Part shown: positions 1 through 5,976 of the stretch, piece after piece
Layout of the letters: each line of letters begins with the position of its first letter
How positions within the stretch are numbered: position 1 is the stretch's first letter
Assembly: GCA_046316025.1 (NCBI GenBank)
Contig: JBKCXU010000155.1
Location: 1-5,976 of the forward strand
Length of the DNA: 5,976 nucleotides
Source of the DNA: JAJTHJ01 sp046316025
GTDB lineage: Bacteria; Pseudomonadota; Gammaproteobacteria; Burkholderiales; Burkholderiaceae_F
Reading direction: 5' to 3'
Translations under genes and position numbers: made by a program
The notes under the pieces: model-generated
Told to the model about the DNA's origin: nothing
The model's database searches: none
What the model saw: only the letters and a program-made list of their open reading frames with translations

Positions 1-1386
1 CATGTCGGCAAAGCCCACGACCTTGGCGTGCTTGATGGCTTTGGACACCAGGTAAGCGGCACCGCCCACGGCCGTCAGGTAAGCGCTCTTGTGCTTTTTG
101 ATGGCTTCGATGGCGACGGGGCCGCGCTCGGCCTTGCCGATCATGGCGATCAAGCCCGTTTGCGCGAGCATGGTCTCGGTGAACTTGTCCATCCGCGTGG
201 CGGTGGTCGGCCCCGCGGGGCCGACCACCTCGTCGCGCACCGGATCGACCGGGCCGACGTAGTAGATCACCCGGTGGGTGAAATCCACCGGCAGCTTTTC
301 GCCGCGCGCCAGCATGTCGGCGATGCGCTTGTGCGCGGCGTCGCGGCCGGTGAGCATCTTGCCGCTCAAGAGCAGCGTCTGCCCCGGCTGCCAGGAGGCG
401 ACCTCGGCTGGCGTCAGCGTGTTCAGATCGACGCGTTTGCTTTTGTTGTAGTCCGGCTGCCAGTGCACGTCGGGCCACAGGTCGAGCGACGGCGGGTCGA
501 GATAGACCGCCCCGCTGCCGTCGAGCACGAAGTGCGCATGTCGGGTAGCCGCGCAGTTGGGGATCATCGCCACCGGTTTGCCGGCGGCGTGGGTCGGGTA
601 CATCTTGATCTTCACGTCGAGCACGGTGGTGAGCCCACCCAGGCCTTGCGCGCCTATGCCGAGCGCATTGACTTTCTCGTACAACTCGACGCGCAGCTTT
701 TCCACGTCCGTTTGCGGGCCGCGAGCGAGCAAGGCGCTCATGTCGATGTCGTCCATCAGCGCTTCCTTGGCGAGCAGCATGGCTTTTTCCGCGGTGCCGC
801 CGATGCCTATGCCGAGCATGCCTGGCGGACACCAGCCGGCGCCCATCGTCGGCACGGTTTTGAGCACCCAATCGACGATCGAGTCGCTCGGGTTGAGCAT
901 CGCGAACTTGCTCTTGTTCTCGCTGCCGCCGCCCTTGGCGGCCACCGTCACGCCGAGCTTCGCTCCCGGCACGATCCGTGTATGAATGACTGCCGGTGTG
1001 TTGTCGCGCGTGTTCTTGCGGCCAAACTCGGGCGGATCGACGACCGAGGCACGCAGCGGGTTGTCTGCGTTCAGGTAGCCGCGCCGCACGCCTTCGTTGA
1101 CGGCGTCTTCCAGCGAGCCGGTAAAGCCTTCCCAGCGCAGCTCCATGCCGACGTCGAGGAAAACGTTGACGATGCCGGTGTCCTGGCAGATCGGCCGCTT
1201 GCCCTCGGCGCACATCCGGCTGTTGGTCAGGATTTGCGCAATGGCGTCGCGCGCCGCCGGGCCTTGCTCGATGGCGTAGGCCTGCGCCAGATGGCGGATG
1301 TAGTCGGCCGGGTGATAGATGCTGATGTACTGGAGCGCTGCGGCAACACTTTCGATCAGGTCGTCCTGGCGGATGGCGGTGGGCAT
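1..1386 (-). CDS. fumA: Class I (iron-sulfur) fumarate hydratase, C-terminus cut by window edge
   Basis: This enzyme interconverts fumarate and L-malate in the TCA cycle, in the cytoplasm, using an oxygen-sensitive [4Fe-4S] cluster. Translating from the ATG at 1386 gives 462 residues open to the left edge; relatives of this type have about 505-510, so roughly 45 are missing. The three cluster cysteines are visible: Cys67 (ICQDTG), Cys186 (GWCPPGM) and Cys278 (PNCAATR). Their spacing is close to that of E. coli FumA (Cys105, 224, 318). Compared with the structurally studied Leishmania enzyme, the active-site residues also appear present: Asp69, Arg348 (LTGRDAAH), Thr394 and Arg398 (GPTTATRMD), and Lys418 (IGKAERG). 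The N-terminal domain carries KGGGSENKS (151-159). The start is supported by a good ribosome binding site. The gene lies 9 bases after a UPF0114 gene and is probably co-transcribed with it. It is unrelated to the class II FumC fold. Identification is very secure; the choice between fumA and fumB as symbol is arbitrary. Confidence 0.96.
   Translation of the reverse strand, partial: MPTAIRQDDLIESVAAALQYISIYHPADYIRHLAQAYAIEQGPAARDAIAQILTNSRMCAEGKRPICQDTGIVNVFLDVGMELRWEGFTGSLEDAVNEGVRRGYLNADNPLRASVVDPPEFGRKNTRDNTPAVIHTRIVPGAKLGVTVAAKGGGSENKSKFAMLNPSDSIVDWVLKTVPTMGAGWCPPGMLGIGIGGTAEKAMLLAKEALMDDIDMSALLARGPQTDVEKLRVELYEKVNALGIGAQGLGGLTTVLDVKIKMYPTHAAGKPVAMIPNCAATRHAHFVLDGSGAVYLDPPSLDLWPDVHWQPDYNKSKRVDLNTLTPAEVASWQPGQTLLLSGKMLTGRDAAHKRIADMLARGEKLPVDFTHRVIYYVGPVDPVRDEVVGPAGPTTATRMDKFTETMLAQTGLIAMIGKAERGPVAIEAIKKHKSAYLTAVGGAAYLVSKAIKHAKVVGFADM
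202..229. repeat. Perfect 28-bp palindrome inside the fumarase gene
   Basis: The left arm GGTGGTCGGCCCCG is followed directly by its exact reverse complement CGGGGCCGACCACC, with no spacer and no mismatch over 14 base pairs. The next flanking pair (201 and 230) does not match. On the minus strand it encodes the VVGPAGPTT stretch leading into the catalytic GPTTATRMD motif. The messenger could form a very stable hairpin here. Part of the symmetry follows from the protein sequence plus GC-rich third positions, so a function is not implied. Confidence 0.9.
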
Positions 1387-1389
1387 GAT

Positions 1390-1397
1390 CTTTCCTC
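1390..1397 (-). promoter_or_regulatory. Ribosome binding site of the fumarase gene, overlapping the upstream stop codon
   Basis: Read on the minus strand, GAGGAAAG lies in front of the fumarase ATG, with 7 bases between GAGG and the ATG. Its first two bases belong to the TGA stop of the UPF0114 gene (1398-1396). This fixes the fumarase start at 1386 and suggests that ribosomes finishing the upstream gene can reinitiate here. Confidence 0.8.
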
Positions 1398-2010
1398 AAT
1401 GATCGCCGGCGCTCTTCTTGATCATCAGCCGGTCCACGCCGGCGATGGCGACCGCCGACAGCAGGAAGGTGATGTGGATCGCGGTCTGCGCGATCAGCAC
1501 TTTCTCGGTGTAGGCGCCGGCGTTGATGAAGGTCTTGAGCAGATGGATCGAACTGATGCCGATAATGGCGGTGGCGAGCTTGACCTTGAGCACGCTGGCG
1601 TTGACGTGCGACAGCCATTCCGGCTGGTCGGGGTGCCGCTCCAGATACATGCGCGAGACGAATGTCTCGTAGCCGCCGACGATCACCATGATCAGCAGGT
1701 TGGAGATCATCACCACGTCGATCAGCGCCAGCACCACCAGCATGATCACCGTTTCGTTCAAGCCGGTGAGTTCGGTTTCCGGCTTGTAACCGATGCTGGT
1801 GATGAGCTTGGTCAGTGCCGCCTGGCTGCCGAAGGCCGCCTCGATCAGGTGCGACAACTCGACCCAGAAGTGCCAGACGTAGACGGCCTGGGCGACGATC
1901 AGCCCGACGTACAGCGGCAGTTGCAGCCAGCGGGTGGCGAAGATCAGCCGCGGCAGCGGTGGGATCGGGCGGGCGTTGGCGGCCTCGACGCGTTCGGTGG
2001 TTTTGCTCAC
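1396..2010 (-). CDS. TIGR00645/UPF0114 (YqhA-like) inner-membrane protein of unknown function
   Basis: The protein has 204 residues and about four membrane helices, at roughly 32-52, 87-112, 142-162 and 172-193. It resembles E. coli YqhA in the segment LIDVVMISNLLIMVIVGGYETFVS (two overlapping parts: LIDVVMISNLLIMV and IVGGYETFVS), in ISSIHLLKTF (152-161) and in the C-terminal HITFLLSAVAIAGVDRL. It is longer than YqhA (164 residues) through an N-terminal tail of about 20 residues and an insert near 60-85. No biochemical role is established for the family. The frame is open far upstream, so the start must be chosen. GTG at 2010 (MSKTTERVEA) fits family length and leaves the htpX promoter outside the coding region, but it has no clear Shine-Dalgarno sequence. 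An ATG at 2115 would add a cysteine-rich, unlikely leader of 35 residues. The gene is followed after 9 bases by fumarase and is probably in one transcript with it. Confidence 0.88.
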   Translation of the reverse strand: MSKTTERVEAANARPIPPLPRLIFATRWLQLPLYVGLIVAQAVYVWHFWVELSHLIEAAFGSQAALTKLITSIGYKPETELTGLNETVIMLVVLALIDVVMISNLLIMVIVGGYETFVSRMYLERHPDQPEWLSHVNASVLKVKLATAIIGISSIHLLKTFINAGAYTEKVLIAQTAIHITFLLSAVAIAGVDRLMIKKSAGDH

Positions 2011-2058
2011 AGTGGCGGCAGATCGGTGAAAACCCGCAGATTCTATCGGGGCAGCGCT

Positions 2059-2086
2059 CTTGAGACAGCAGGCGCAGGCCCCATTT
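2059..2086 (+). promoter_or_regulatory. Sigma-32 (heat-shock) type promoter driving htpX
   Basis: CTTGAGA at 2059-2065 matches the RpoH -35 consensus CTTGAAA at six of seven positions. After a 13-base spacer, CCCCATTT at 2079-2086 matches the -10 consensus CCCCATnT fully. Transcription would begin near 2092-2096, giving a leader of about 125 bases before htpX at 2218. htpX is a known RpoH-dependent gene in E. coli, so site and target agree. The site lies in the divergent intergenic region, clear of both coding regions when the GTG start of the UPF0114 gene is used. I could not identify a convincing sigma-70 promoter for either direction. Confidence 0.78.
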
Positions 2087-2202
2087 TTGGCGGCGTTAAG
2101 GGAAGCTACGGCCATGTAGCGCATCGGCAAAAACGCGGATAACAAACTTCTCGTGGCTTGGATAGACTCCGGGCCGCGATTGCACCCCCTCCACCCTTTT
2201 GC

Positions 2203-2207
2203 GGAGA
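2203..2207 (+). promoter_or_regulatory. Ribosome binding site of htpX
   Basis: GGAGA lies 10 bases before the ATG at 2218, slightly further than the usual spacing. It selects this ATG over the in-frame TTG at 2158, which would add 20 residues not found in HtpX proteins. A CTCC at 2189-2192 could pair with the GGAG, but only over four base pairs. Confidence 0.65.
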
Positions 2208-2217
2208 CAGATACTTT

Positions 2218-3096
2218 ATGAAGCGCATCCTGCTCTTCATCGTCACCAACCTGGCCATCATGCTGGTGTTGATGCTTTTCCTGAACGTCGTCGGCGCGGT
2301 GTTCGGGATCAACTTTGCCGGCATGGGCGGGCCCAACCTCGACCTGACCGCGATTGCCGTGTTCGCGCTGATCGTCGGCTTTGCCGGCTCGTTCATCTCG
2401 CTGCTGTTGTCCAAGCCGATGGCCAAGTGGACGACCAAGGCCCAGGTCATCGCGCAGCCGTCCAACGCGATGGAACAGTGGCTGGTCGAAACCGTGCGCG
2501 CTCATGCGCAGCGCGCCGGCATCGGCATGCCCGAGGTCGCGATCTACGAAGGCGCGCCCAACGCCTTCGCCACCGGCGCCAGCAAGAACTCGGCGCTGGT
2601 CGCGGTATCCACGGGCCTGTTGCAGTCGATGAGCCGCGAGGAAGTCGAGGCCGTCCTCGGCCACGAGGTCGCGCACGTCGCCAACGGCGACATGGTCACG
2701 CTGACGCTGATCCAGGGGGTGATGAACACCTTCGTGATCTTCCTGTCGCGCGTGGCCGGCTACGTGATCGACCGCGTGATCCTGCGCAACGAAAGCGACG
2801 CCCCGGGCATCGGCTACTGGGTGTCGGTGATCGTGCTCGACATCGCGCTGGGCTTTCTGGCCGCGATCGTCGTCGCCTGGTTCTCGCGCCAGCGCGAGTT
2901 CCGTGCCGACGCGGGTGCTGCCGACTACATGGGCAACAAGCAGCCGATGATCAACGCGCTGCGCCGCCTGGGCGGCATGGAGCCCAACGAACTGCCGGCG
3001 CAGGTCAAGGGTTTCGGCATCACGGGCGGCATTGGCTCGCTCTTCGCCAGTCACCCGCCGATCGAGCAGCGCATCGCGGCGCTGCAAGCGCGGTAA
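2218..3096 (+). CDS. htpX: HtpX, membrane-bound zinc metalloprotease (heat-shock protein, M48 family)
   Basis: HtpX is an inner-membrane endoprotease that cuts misfolded membrane proteins on the cytoplasmic side, working alongside FtsH in quality control. The product has 292 residues, essentially the length of E. coli HtpX (293). The N-terminus has two membrane helices (about 4-28 and 42-65) ending in SFISLLLSKPMAKW. The zinc site is HEVAH with His149, Glu150 (catalytic) and His153; the third ligand is Glu227 in SRQREFRAD (223-231). Other family marks are NAFATGA (115-121), VAVSTGLLQSMS (128-139), NGDMVTLTLIQGVMNTFVIF (156-175) and the C-terminal FASHPPIEQRI (276-286). Two further hydrophobic stretches lie at about 164-188 and 200-221. 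The ATG is supported by GGAGA upstream. The gene stands alone on its strand, reading away from the UPF0114-fumarase unit, with a heat-shock promoter upstream and a strong terminator downstream. All catalytic residues are intact. Confidence 0.97.
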   Translation: MKRILLFIVTNLAIMLVLMLFLNVVGAVFGINFAGMGGPNLDLTAIAVFALIVGFAGSFISLLLSKPMAKWTTKAQVIAQPSNAMEQWLVETVRAHAQRAGIGMPEVAIYEGAPNAFATGASKNSALVAVSTGLLQSMSREEVEAVLGHEVAHVANGDMVTLTLIQGVMNTFVIFLSRVAGYVIDRVILRNESDAPGIGYWVSVIVLDIALGFLAAIVVAWFSRQREFRADAGAADYMGNKQPMINALRRLGGMEPNELPAQVKGFGITGGIGSLFASHPPIEQRIAALQAR

Positions 3097-3114
3097 CGCG
3101 GTTCACCGCGTTAC
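3093..3114. repeat. Perfect hairpin spanning the htpX stop codon
   Basis: GTAACGCGGT (3093-3102) and ACCGCGTTAC (3105-3114) form a perfect 10-bp stem with a 2-base TC gap. The TAA stop codon of htpX (3094-3096) lies within the left arm. There is no T-run straight after it; the main terminator starts 2 bases further on. It may protect the 3' end of the transcript or help termination, but this is inference. Confidence 0.75.
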
Positions 3115-3116
3115 GC

Positions 3117-3148
3117 AAAAAAAGGCCGGGCACCGCCCGGCCTTTTTT
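3117..3148. terminator. Bidirectional intrinsic terminator between convergent htpX and norM
   Basis: GGCCGGGC (3124-3131) and GCCCGGCC (3135-3142) form a perfect 8-bp GC stem with the 3-base loop ACC. Seven A residues (3117-3123) precede it and six T residues (3143-3148) follow it, so it has a stem plus U-tract on either strand. It ends htpX on the plus strand and the glycosyltransferase-MATE unit on the minus strand. The TAA stop of the MATE gene (3149-3147) reaches into the T-run, so there is almost no 3' untranslated sequence on that side. Confidence 0.93.
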
Positions 3149-4532
3149 ATGGCCGCTCCAGATGTTCGCGTGCCACCCGAGCGGCGAGCCAGGTCAGCGT
3201 CAGGCCGGCGACGACCAACCCGGCGCCGGAAGCGGCCCAGAAGCCTGAGGCTCCCGGCCACGGCCAGCCGGTTGGCGCGTGGTAGGCGAGCGCGTATCCG
3301 CCGGCCAGCCCCACGCCCCACAGCGCCACGCCGTAGACCAGCATCGGCGCCAGCGCGACCTTGTAGCCGCGCAGCATGAAGCCGGCGATGCCCTGCATCG
3401 CGTCGAATACATGGAACAGCGCGGCCAGGCCGATCAGGCTGAGCGCCACTTGCACCACCTGCGCATCGTTGGTGAACACACTGATCAGTGGTGCGCGCGC
3501 CAGGTAGAGCGCCGCCGCCGCGACCGCGGCGATCACCACCGTGACTCGCCAGCCGCGCCACGCGGCCTCGCGCGCCAACGTCGGTGAGTCGGCCCCCAGC
3601 GCCTGCGCGACCAGCACACTGGTGGCCATGCCCAGCCCGAGCGGGACCATGTACAGCACCGAGACCAGGTTCAGCACGATCTGATGTCCGGCGATGGTCG
3701 CTGCGCCGAGTGGTGCCATCAGGATCGACATCAGGCCGAACGAGGTGACTTCGATGAACAGCCCGCCGCCGATCGGCAAGCCCAGCCGCAGCAGCTCGCG
3801 CAGCCGCTGCGGAAGCGGCCCGTGCCGCCGGCGCGCGTGGAACGGGCGGAAGTACGGGTCGAGCCGCCACACGGCCCAGCACAGCGCAACGACGATCCAG
3901 CCGAGCACGCCGGTGGCCAGCCCGCAACCGGCGCCGCCCAGCGCGGGCAGCGGGCCGGCGCCGTGGATGAAGAGCCAGTTCAACGGCACTTTGGCGGCGA
4001 GTGCCGCCAGTTGCACGGCGAGCGTTACCTGCGGCCGCGACACTGCGCTGTTCAATGCGACGAAGGCGCGCGAGGCGAGCCAGGCGGGCAGGCCGATCGC
4101 CTCGCCCCACAGATAACGCTCGGCGATCGCGGCGACCGGCGGCTCCACGCCCGCCGCGCGCAGCAGGGTGCCGCCGGCGAGCAGAATCGGCACGCCGAGC
4201 GCCGACAGCCCGAGCGACAACCACAGCGTCTGCCCGAGGTCGGTGCCGATCTCGTGCGTGCGGCCGGCGCCAAAGTGGTGGCCGACAATCGGCGTCAGCG
4301 CGGTCAGCACGCCCAGGCCGACGATGTAGACGATCGCGTAAATGGCCGAGCCGACGCCGACCGCCGCCAGGTCGGTCGCGGACAGGTGGCCGGCCATGAT
4401 CGTGTCGGCCAGCCCCAGCCCCATGACCGCCAGTTGGGCCACCAGGATCGGCCCCGCCAGCCGCAGCAGCGCACGTGCATCGACGCGCGGCTGGCGCTGC
4501 GCAGTGCTGATGGCGGGCGGTGCTTCGGGCAA
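3147..4532 (-). CDS. norM: NorM-type MATE family multidrug efflux transporter
   Basis: This is a 461-residue inner-membrane antiporter of the MATE family, which exports cationic drugs and other organic compounds in exchange for sodium ions or protons. The length and about 12 hydrophobic segments fit, with two six-helix halves (about 25-225 and 250-455) joined by the basic loop FHARRRHGPLPQRLRE. Family marks include GLADTIMAGHLSATDLAAV (40-58), IVGHHFGAGR (82-91), AGHQIVLNLVS (281-291) and GFMLRGYK (384-391). The acidic residues tied to cation coupling in Vibrio cholerae NorM (Asp36, Glu255, Asp371) correspond by position to Asp43, Glu261 and Asp377 here. The start is unusual: an in-frame TAA at 4544-4542 bounds the frame, and TTG at 4532 is the first possible start. 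The next ATG (residue 37) would remove the first helix. No clear Shine-Dalgarno sequence is visible, so translation may depend on coupling to the gene 9 bases upstream. The substrate cannot be read from the sequence. Confidence 0.93.
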   Translation of the reverse strand: MPEAPPAISTAQRQPRVDARALLRLAGPILVAQLAVMGLGLADTIMAGHLSATDLAAVGVGSAIYAIVYIVGLGVLTALTPIVGHHFGAGRTHEIGTDLGQTLWLSLGLSALGVPILLAGGTLLRAAGVEPPVAAIAERYLWGEAIGLPAWLASRAFVALNSAVSRPQVTLAVQLAALAAKVPLNWLFIHGAGPLPALGGAGCGLATGVLGWIVVALCWAVWRLDPYFRPFHARRRHGPLPQRLRELLRLGLPIGGGLFIEVTSFGLMSILMAPLGAATIAGHQIVLNLVSVLYMVPLGLGMATSVLVAQALGADSPTLAREAAWRGWRVTVVIAAVAAAALYLARAPLISVFTNDAQVVQVALSLIGLAALFHVFDAMQGIAGFMLRGYKVALAPMLVYGVALWGVGLAGGYALAYHAPTGWPWPGASGFWAASGAGLVVAGLTLTWLAARVAREHLERP

Positions 4533-4541
4533 GGGCGGTCG

Positions 4542-5976
4542 TTACGGTGCGCCGCGGCGGTACAAACGGAACACGTCGTCCGACCGGGGCGGCCAGCGGC
4601 TTTGCCAGACCAAAGCCCACGGCGCGCCGGGCGGCTCGTCGTCCAGCGCAGAGCGCGTCTGGTCGCGCGTGAGCAGCCAGTCGCAGCCGCCCGCCGCCTG
4701 CGGCGGGACCAGCTTGAGCGCACCGTGGTAGGCGAAGACGGCACGCTCGGCGGCCGGCATGTGGCGGGTGGCCACACAGGCGTCGCGCGGCCCCGTCGCC
4801 GCGATCTGCGCGCCCGCTGCCTGTGCGATCGAGGCATGGCTGCGCACGTAGTTCAACGCCGGCAGGGCGAGCAGGATCGCCATCGTCCACAGGGTCAGCA
4901 AGCCGGCGGCGGCCAGCAGCGGGCCGCGCCACAGCATCGGCGGGCGGGTGGCGAGCCGCCAGCCGGCCAGCACGGCCCAGGCCAGCGTGCACGCTGCCGC
5001 CAACGCGATGGTGGGGACGGACGGCAGCGTGTCGTAGCCCGGAACCAGACGCAGCACGCTGCGCGCCATCGGCGCCGGCACGCCGGTCGCGAAGGCGATG
5101 AAGTAGAGCCAGGCGGCGAGCGTGAACAGGCTGAAGACGACGATCGCGAACCAGTCGATCAGGTTTTCGGTCGCTGGCCGCAGTGTGGTCGCGCCCAGCG
5201 CCGCCAGCACCAGCAGCGGCGGCACCAGCAGCATCAGCGACGACTGGTTGTCCGCTCGCGTCACCACGAACACGGCGAGCATGGCGATGAGCGTGAGGCC
5301 GGGCACCGCCACGTGCGCGGCGCGCAGGCCATGCCGCCAAGCGTACAGAGTCCAAGCGGCAAACGGCCACAGTGGCCACAGGTACCAGGCGCCGTTGCGC
5401 AGCAGCCAGCCGAATTCGGCAAAGCTGGGCGCACCGACGCTCGCCAGCAGCCAAACCCGCCACTGCGCGAAGAACTCCGCGCGTGCCGCGGCAGGGGCGA
5501 ACTGCGCTGCCAGCAGCCACCCGCCGAAGCACGCCACCGCTGCAAGGCACGCCAACGCCGCCGCCTGCCCGCGACGCACGCGCAGCGCGTAGAACCACAA
5601 GCCGGCCGCGACCGCGAGCAACAAAAACCCTGCCGGCACCGGCCCGCGCGACAGCGCCAGGCCGCCCACGGCCAGGCCGGCAAGCAGCGCACCGCGCCGC
5701 GGCCGCTCGATCGCCCAAGCCATGCCGTAGATCGCCAGCGCGGTAAACGCCAGCGCCGCCGGCTCCGCCGCCAGATCGCGCAGGCGCGGTGCGAGGCCGA
5801 TGGTGCCGATCAGCAAGAGCACCGCGATGTCGCCCAGCATCCGCCCGTAATCTCGCGGCTGCGCTTCGCCGCCGAAGGCAAAGGCCACCGGTTGGGCCTC
5901 GTCGCGCCGCGCCAGCCGGTAGGTCGCGTACCAGAGCGCTGCGGTGGCGAGCACGATCCACAGCACCGCCGACAGC
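4542..5976 (-). CDS. Family 39 (ArnT/PMT-like) membrane glycosyltransferase, N-terminus cut by window edge
   Basis: The frame is open through the right edge and 477 complete codons are visible; the GTG at 5966 is internal, not a convincing start. The protein is very hydrophobic, with about ten membrane segments. It ends in a soluble, probably periplasmic domain of about 100 residues that contains two cysteines (DACVATR and GGCDWLL). It reads like betaproteobacterial glycosyltransferase family 39 proteins, relatives of ArnT and protein mannosyltransferases, which move a sugar from a polyprenyl-phosphate carrier to lipid A, protein or another acceptor at the outer face of the inner membrane. 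Family-like stretches are GGLALSRGPVPAGFLLL, WYLWPLWPFAAW, RADNQSSLMLLVPPLLVLAA and ENLIDWFAIVVFSLF. The first periplasmic loop with the catalytic acidic residues would lie in the missing part, so activity cannot be judged. It precedes norM by 9 bases. The sugar and acceptor are unknown. Confidence 0.8.
   Translation of the reverse strand, partial: LSAVLWIVLATAALWYATYRLARRDEAQPVAFAFGGEAQPRDYGRMLGDIAVLLLIGTIGLAPRLRDLAAEPAALAFTALAIYGMAWAIERPRRGALLAGLAVGGLALSRGPVPAGFLLLAVAAGLWFYALRVRRGQAAALACLAAVACFGGWLLAAQFAPAAARAEFFAQWRVWLLASVGAPSFAEFGWLLRNGAWYLWPLWPFAAWTLYAWRHGLRAAHVAVPGLTLIAMLAVFVVTRADNQSSLMLLVPPLLVLAALGATTLRPATENLIDWFAIVVFSLFTLAAWLYFIAFATGVPAPMARSVLRLVPGYDTLPSVPTIALAAACTLAWAVLAGWRLATRPPMLWRGPLLAAAGLLTLWTMAILLALPALNYVRSHASIAQAAGAQIAATGPRDACVATRHMPAAERAVFAYHGALKLVPPQAAGGCDWLLTRDQTRSALDDEPPGAPWALVWQSRWPPRSDDVFRLYRRGAP

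Noticed and set aside
28..2142. A 704-codon open frame on the plus strand, antisense to fumarase and the UPF0114 gene
   Set aside because: Its product is rich in His, Arg, Asp and Gly with no recognisable domain, and it crosses two well-supported genes. It is the expected mirror of GC-rich coding sequence.
2140..2168. Possible sigma-70 promoter with TAGACT as -10
   Set aside because: There is no acceptable -35 at proper spacing, and the sigma-32 site upstream is far better.
2158..2217. In-frame TTG at 2158 as an earlier htpX start
   Set aside because: It would add 20 residues ahead of the conserved MKRILLFIVTNLAIM start, which has its own ribosome binding site and gives the usual HtpX length.
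2011..3087. Upstream extension of the UPF0114 frame through htpX to 3087
   Set aside because: The added part is antisense to htpX, low in complexity and unlike any family member; the family-like protein begins near the GTG at 2010.
3479..3490. 12-bp palindrome CACTGATCAGTG inside the MATE gene
   Set aside because: It is short, occurs once and lies within coding sequence; palindromes of this size are not rare enough to matter.
4690..4707. 8-bp GC stem with a 2-base loop inside the glycosyltransferase gene
   Set aside because: It comes from repeated GC-rich codons for Pro, Ala and Gly and has no T-run, so it is not a terminator.
3103..5961. A 952-codon open frame on the minus strand running across the MATE and glycosyltransferase genes in another frame
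   Set aside because: The product is mainly Ala, Arg, Gly and Pro without domains, and both genes have clear family matches in their own frames. It is a GC-bias artefact.

Overview
The window is GC-rich (roughly 65% by eye) and densely coded. It looks like chromosomal DNA of a betaproteobacterium: a class I fumarate hydratase of the ~500-residue type, a TIGR00645/UPF0114 membrane protein, HtpX, a NorM-type MATE pump and an ArnT-like family 39 glycosyltransferase. The lineage is an inference from how the proteins read, perhaps Rhodocyclales or a relative, and was not tested by a search. I see no mobile element, tRNA, rRNA, CRISPR array or phage gene.

Layout. 1-2010 (minus strand) is a two-gene unit. 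A UPF0114 four-helix membrane protein (1396-2010, GTG start) lies 9 bases upstream of an iron-sulfur fumarase (1-1386), whose C-terminus runs off the left edge. 2011-2217 is a 207-base divergent intergenic region. It contains a near-consensus heat-shock (sigma-32) promoter pointing right, towards htpX (2218-3096, plus strand), a membrane zinc protease. 3093-3148 holds two adjacent inverted repeats: a hairpin that includes the htpX stop codon, then a strong bidirectional terminator shared with the convergent genes on the right. 3147-5976 (minus strand) is a second two-gene unit. A membrane glycosyltransferase, cut at its N-terminus by the right edge, is followed after 9 bases by a MATE-family exporter that probably starts with TTG.

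How the genes relate. The fumarase serves the TCA cycle, and its membrane partner has no known role. HtpX clears damaged membrane proteins, and its promoter fits that heat-shock job. The glycosyltransferase and MATE genes are probably co-transcribed, but a shared function is not shown by the sequence. The content is mostly conserved housekeeping. The points most worth a second look are the sigma-32-like promoter, a perfect 28-bp palindrome inside the fumarase active-site coding region, and the paired genes of unproven connection. I found no convincing new biological system.
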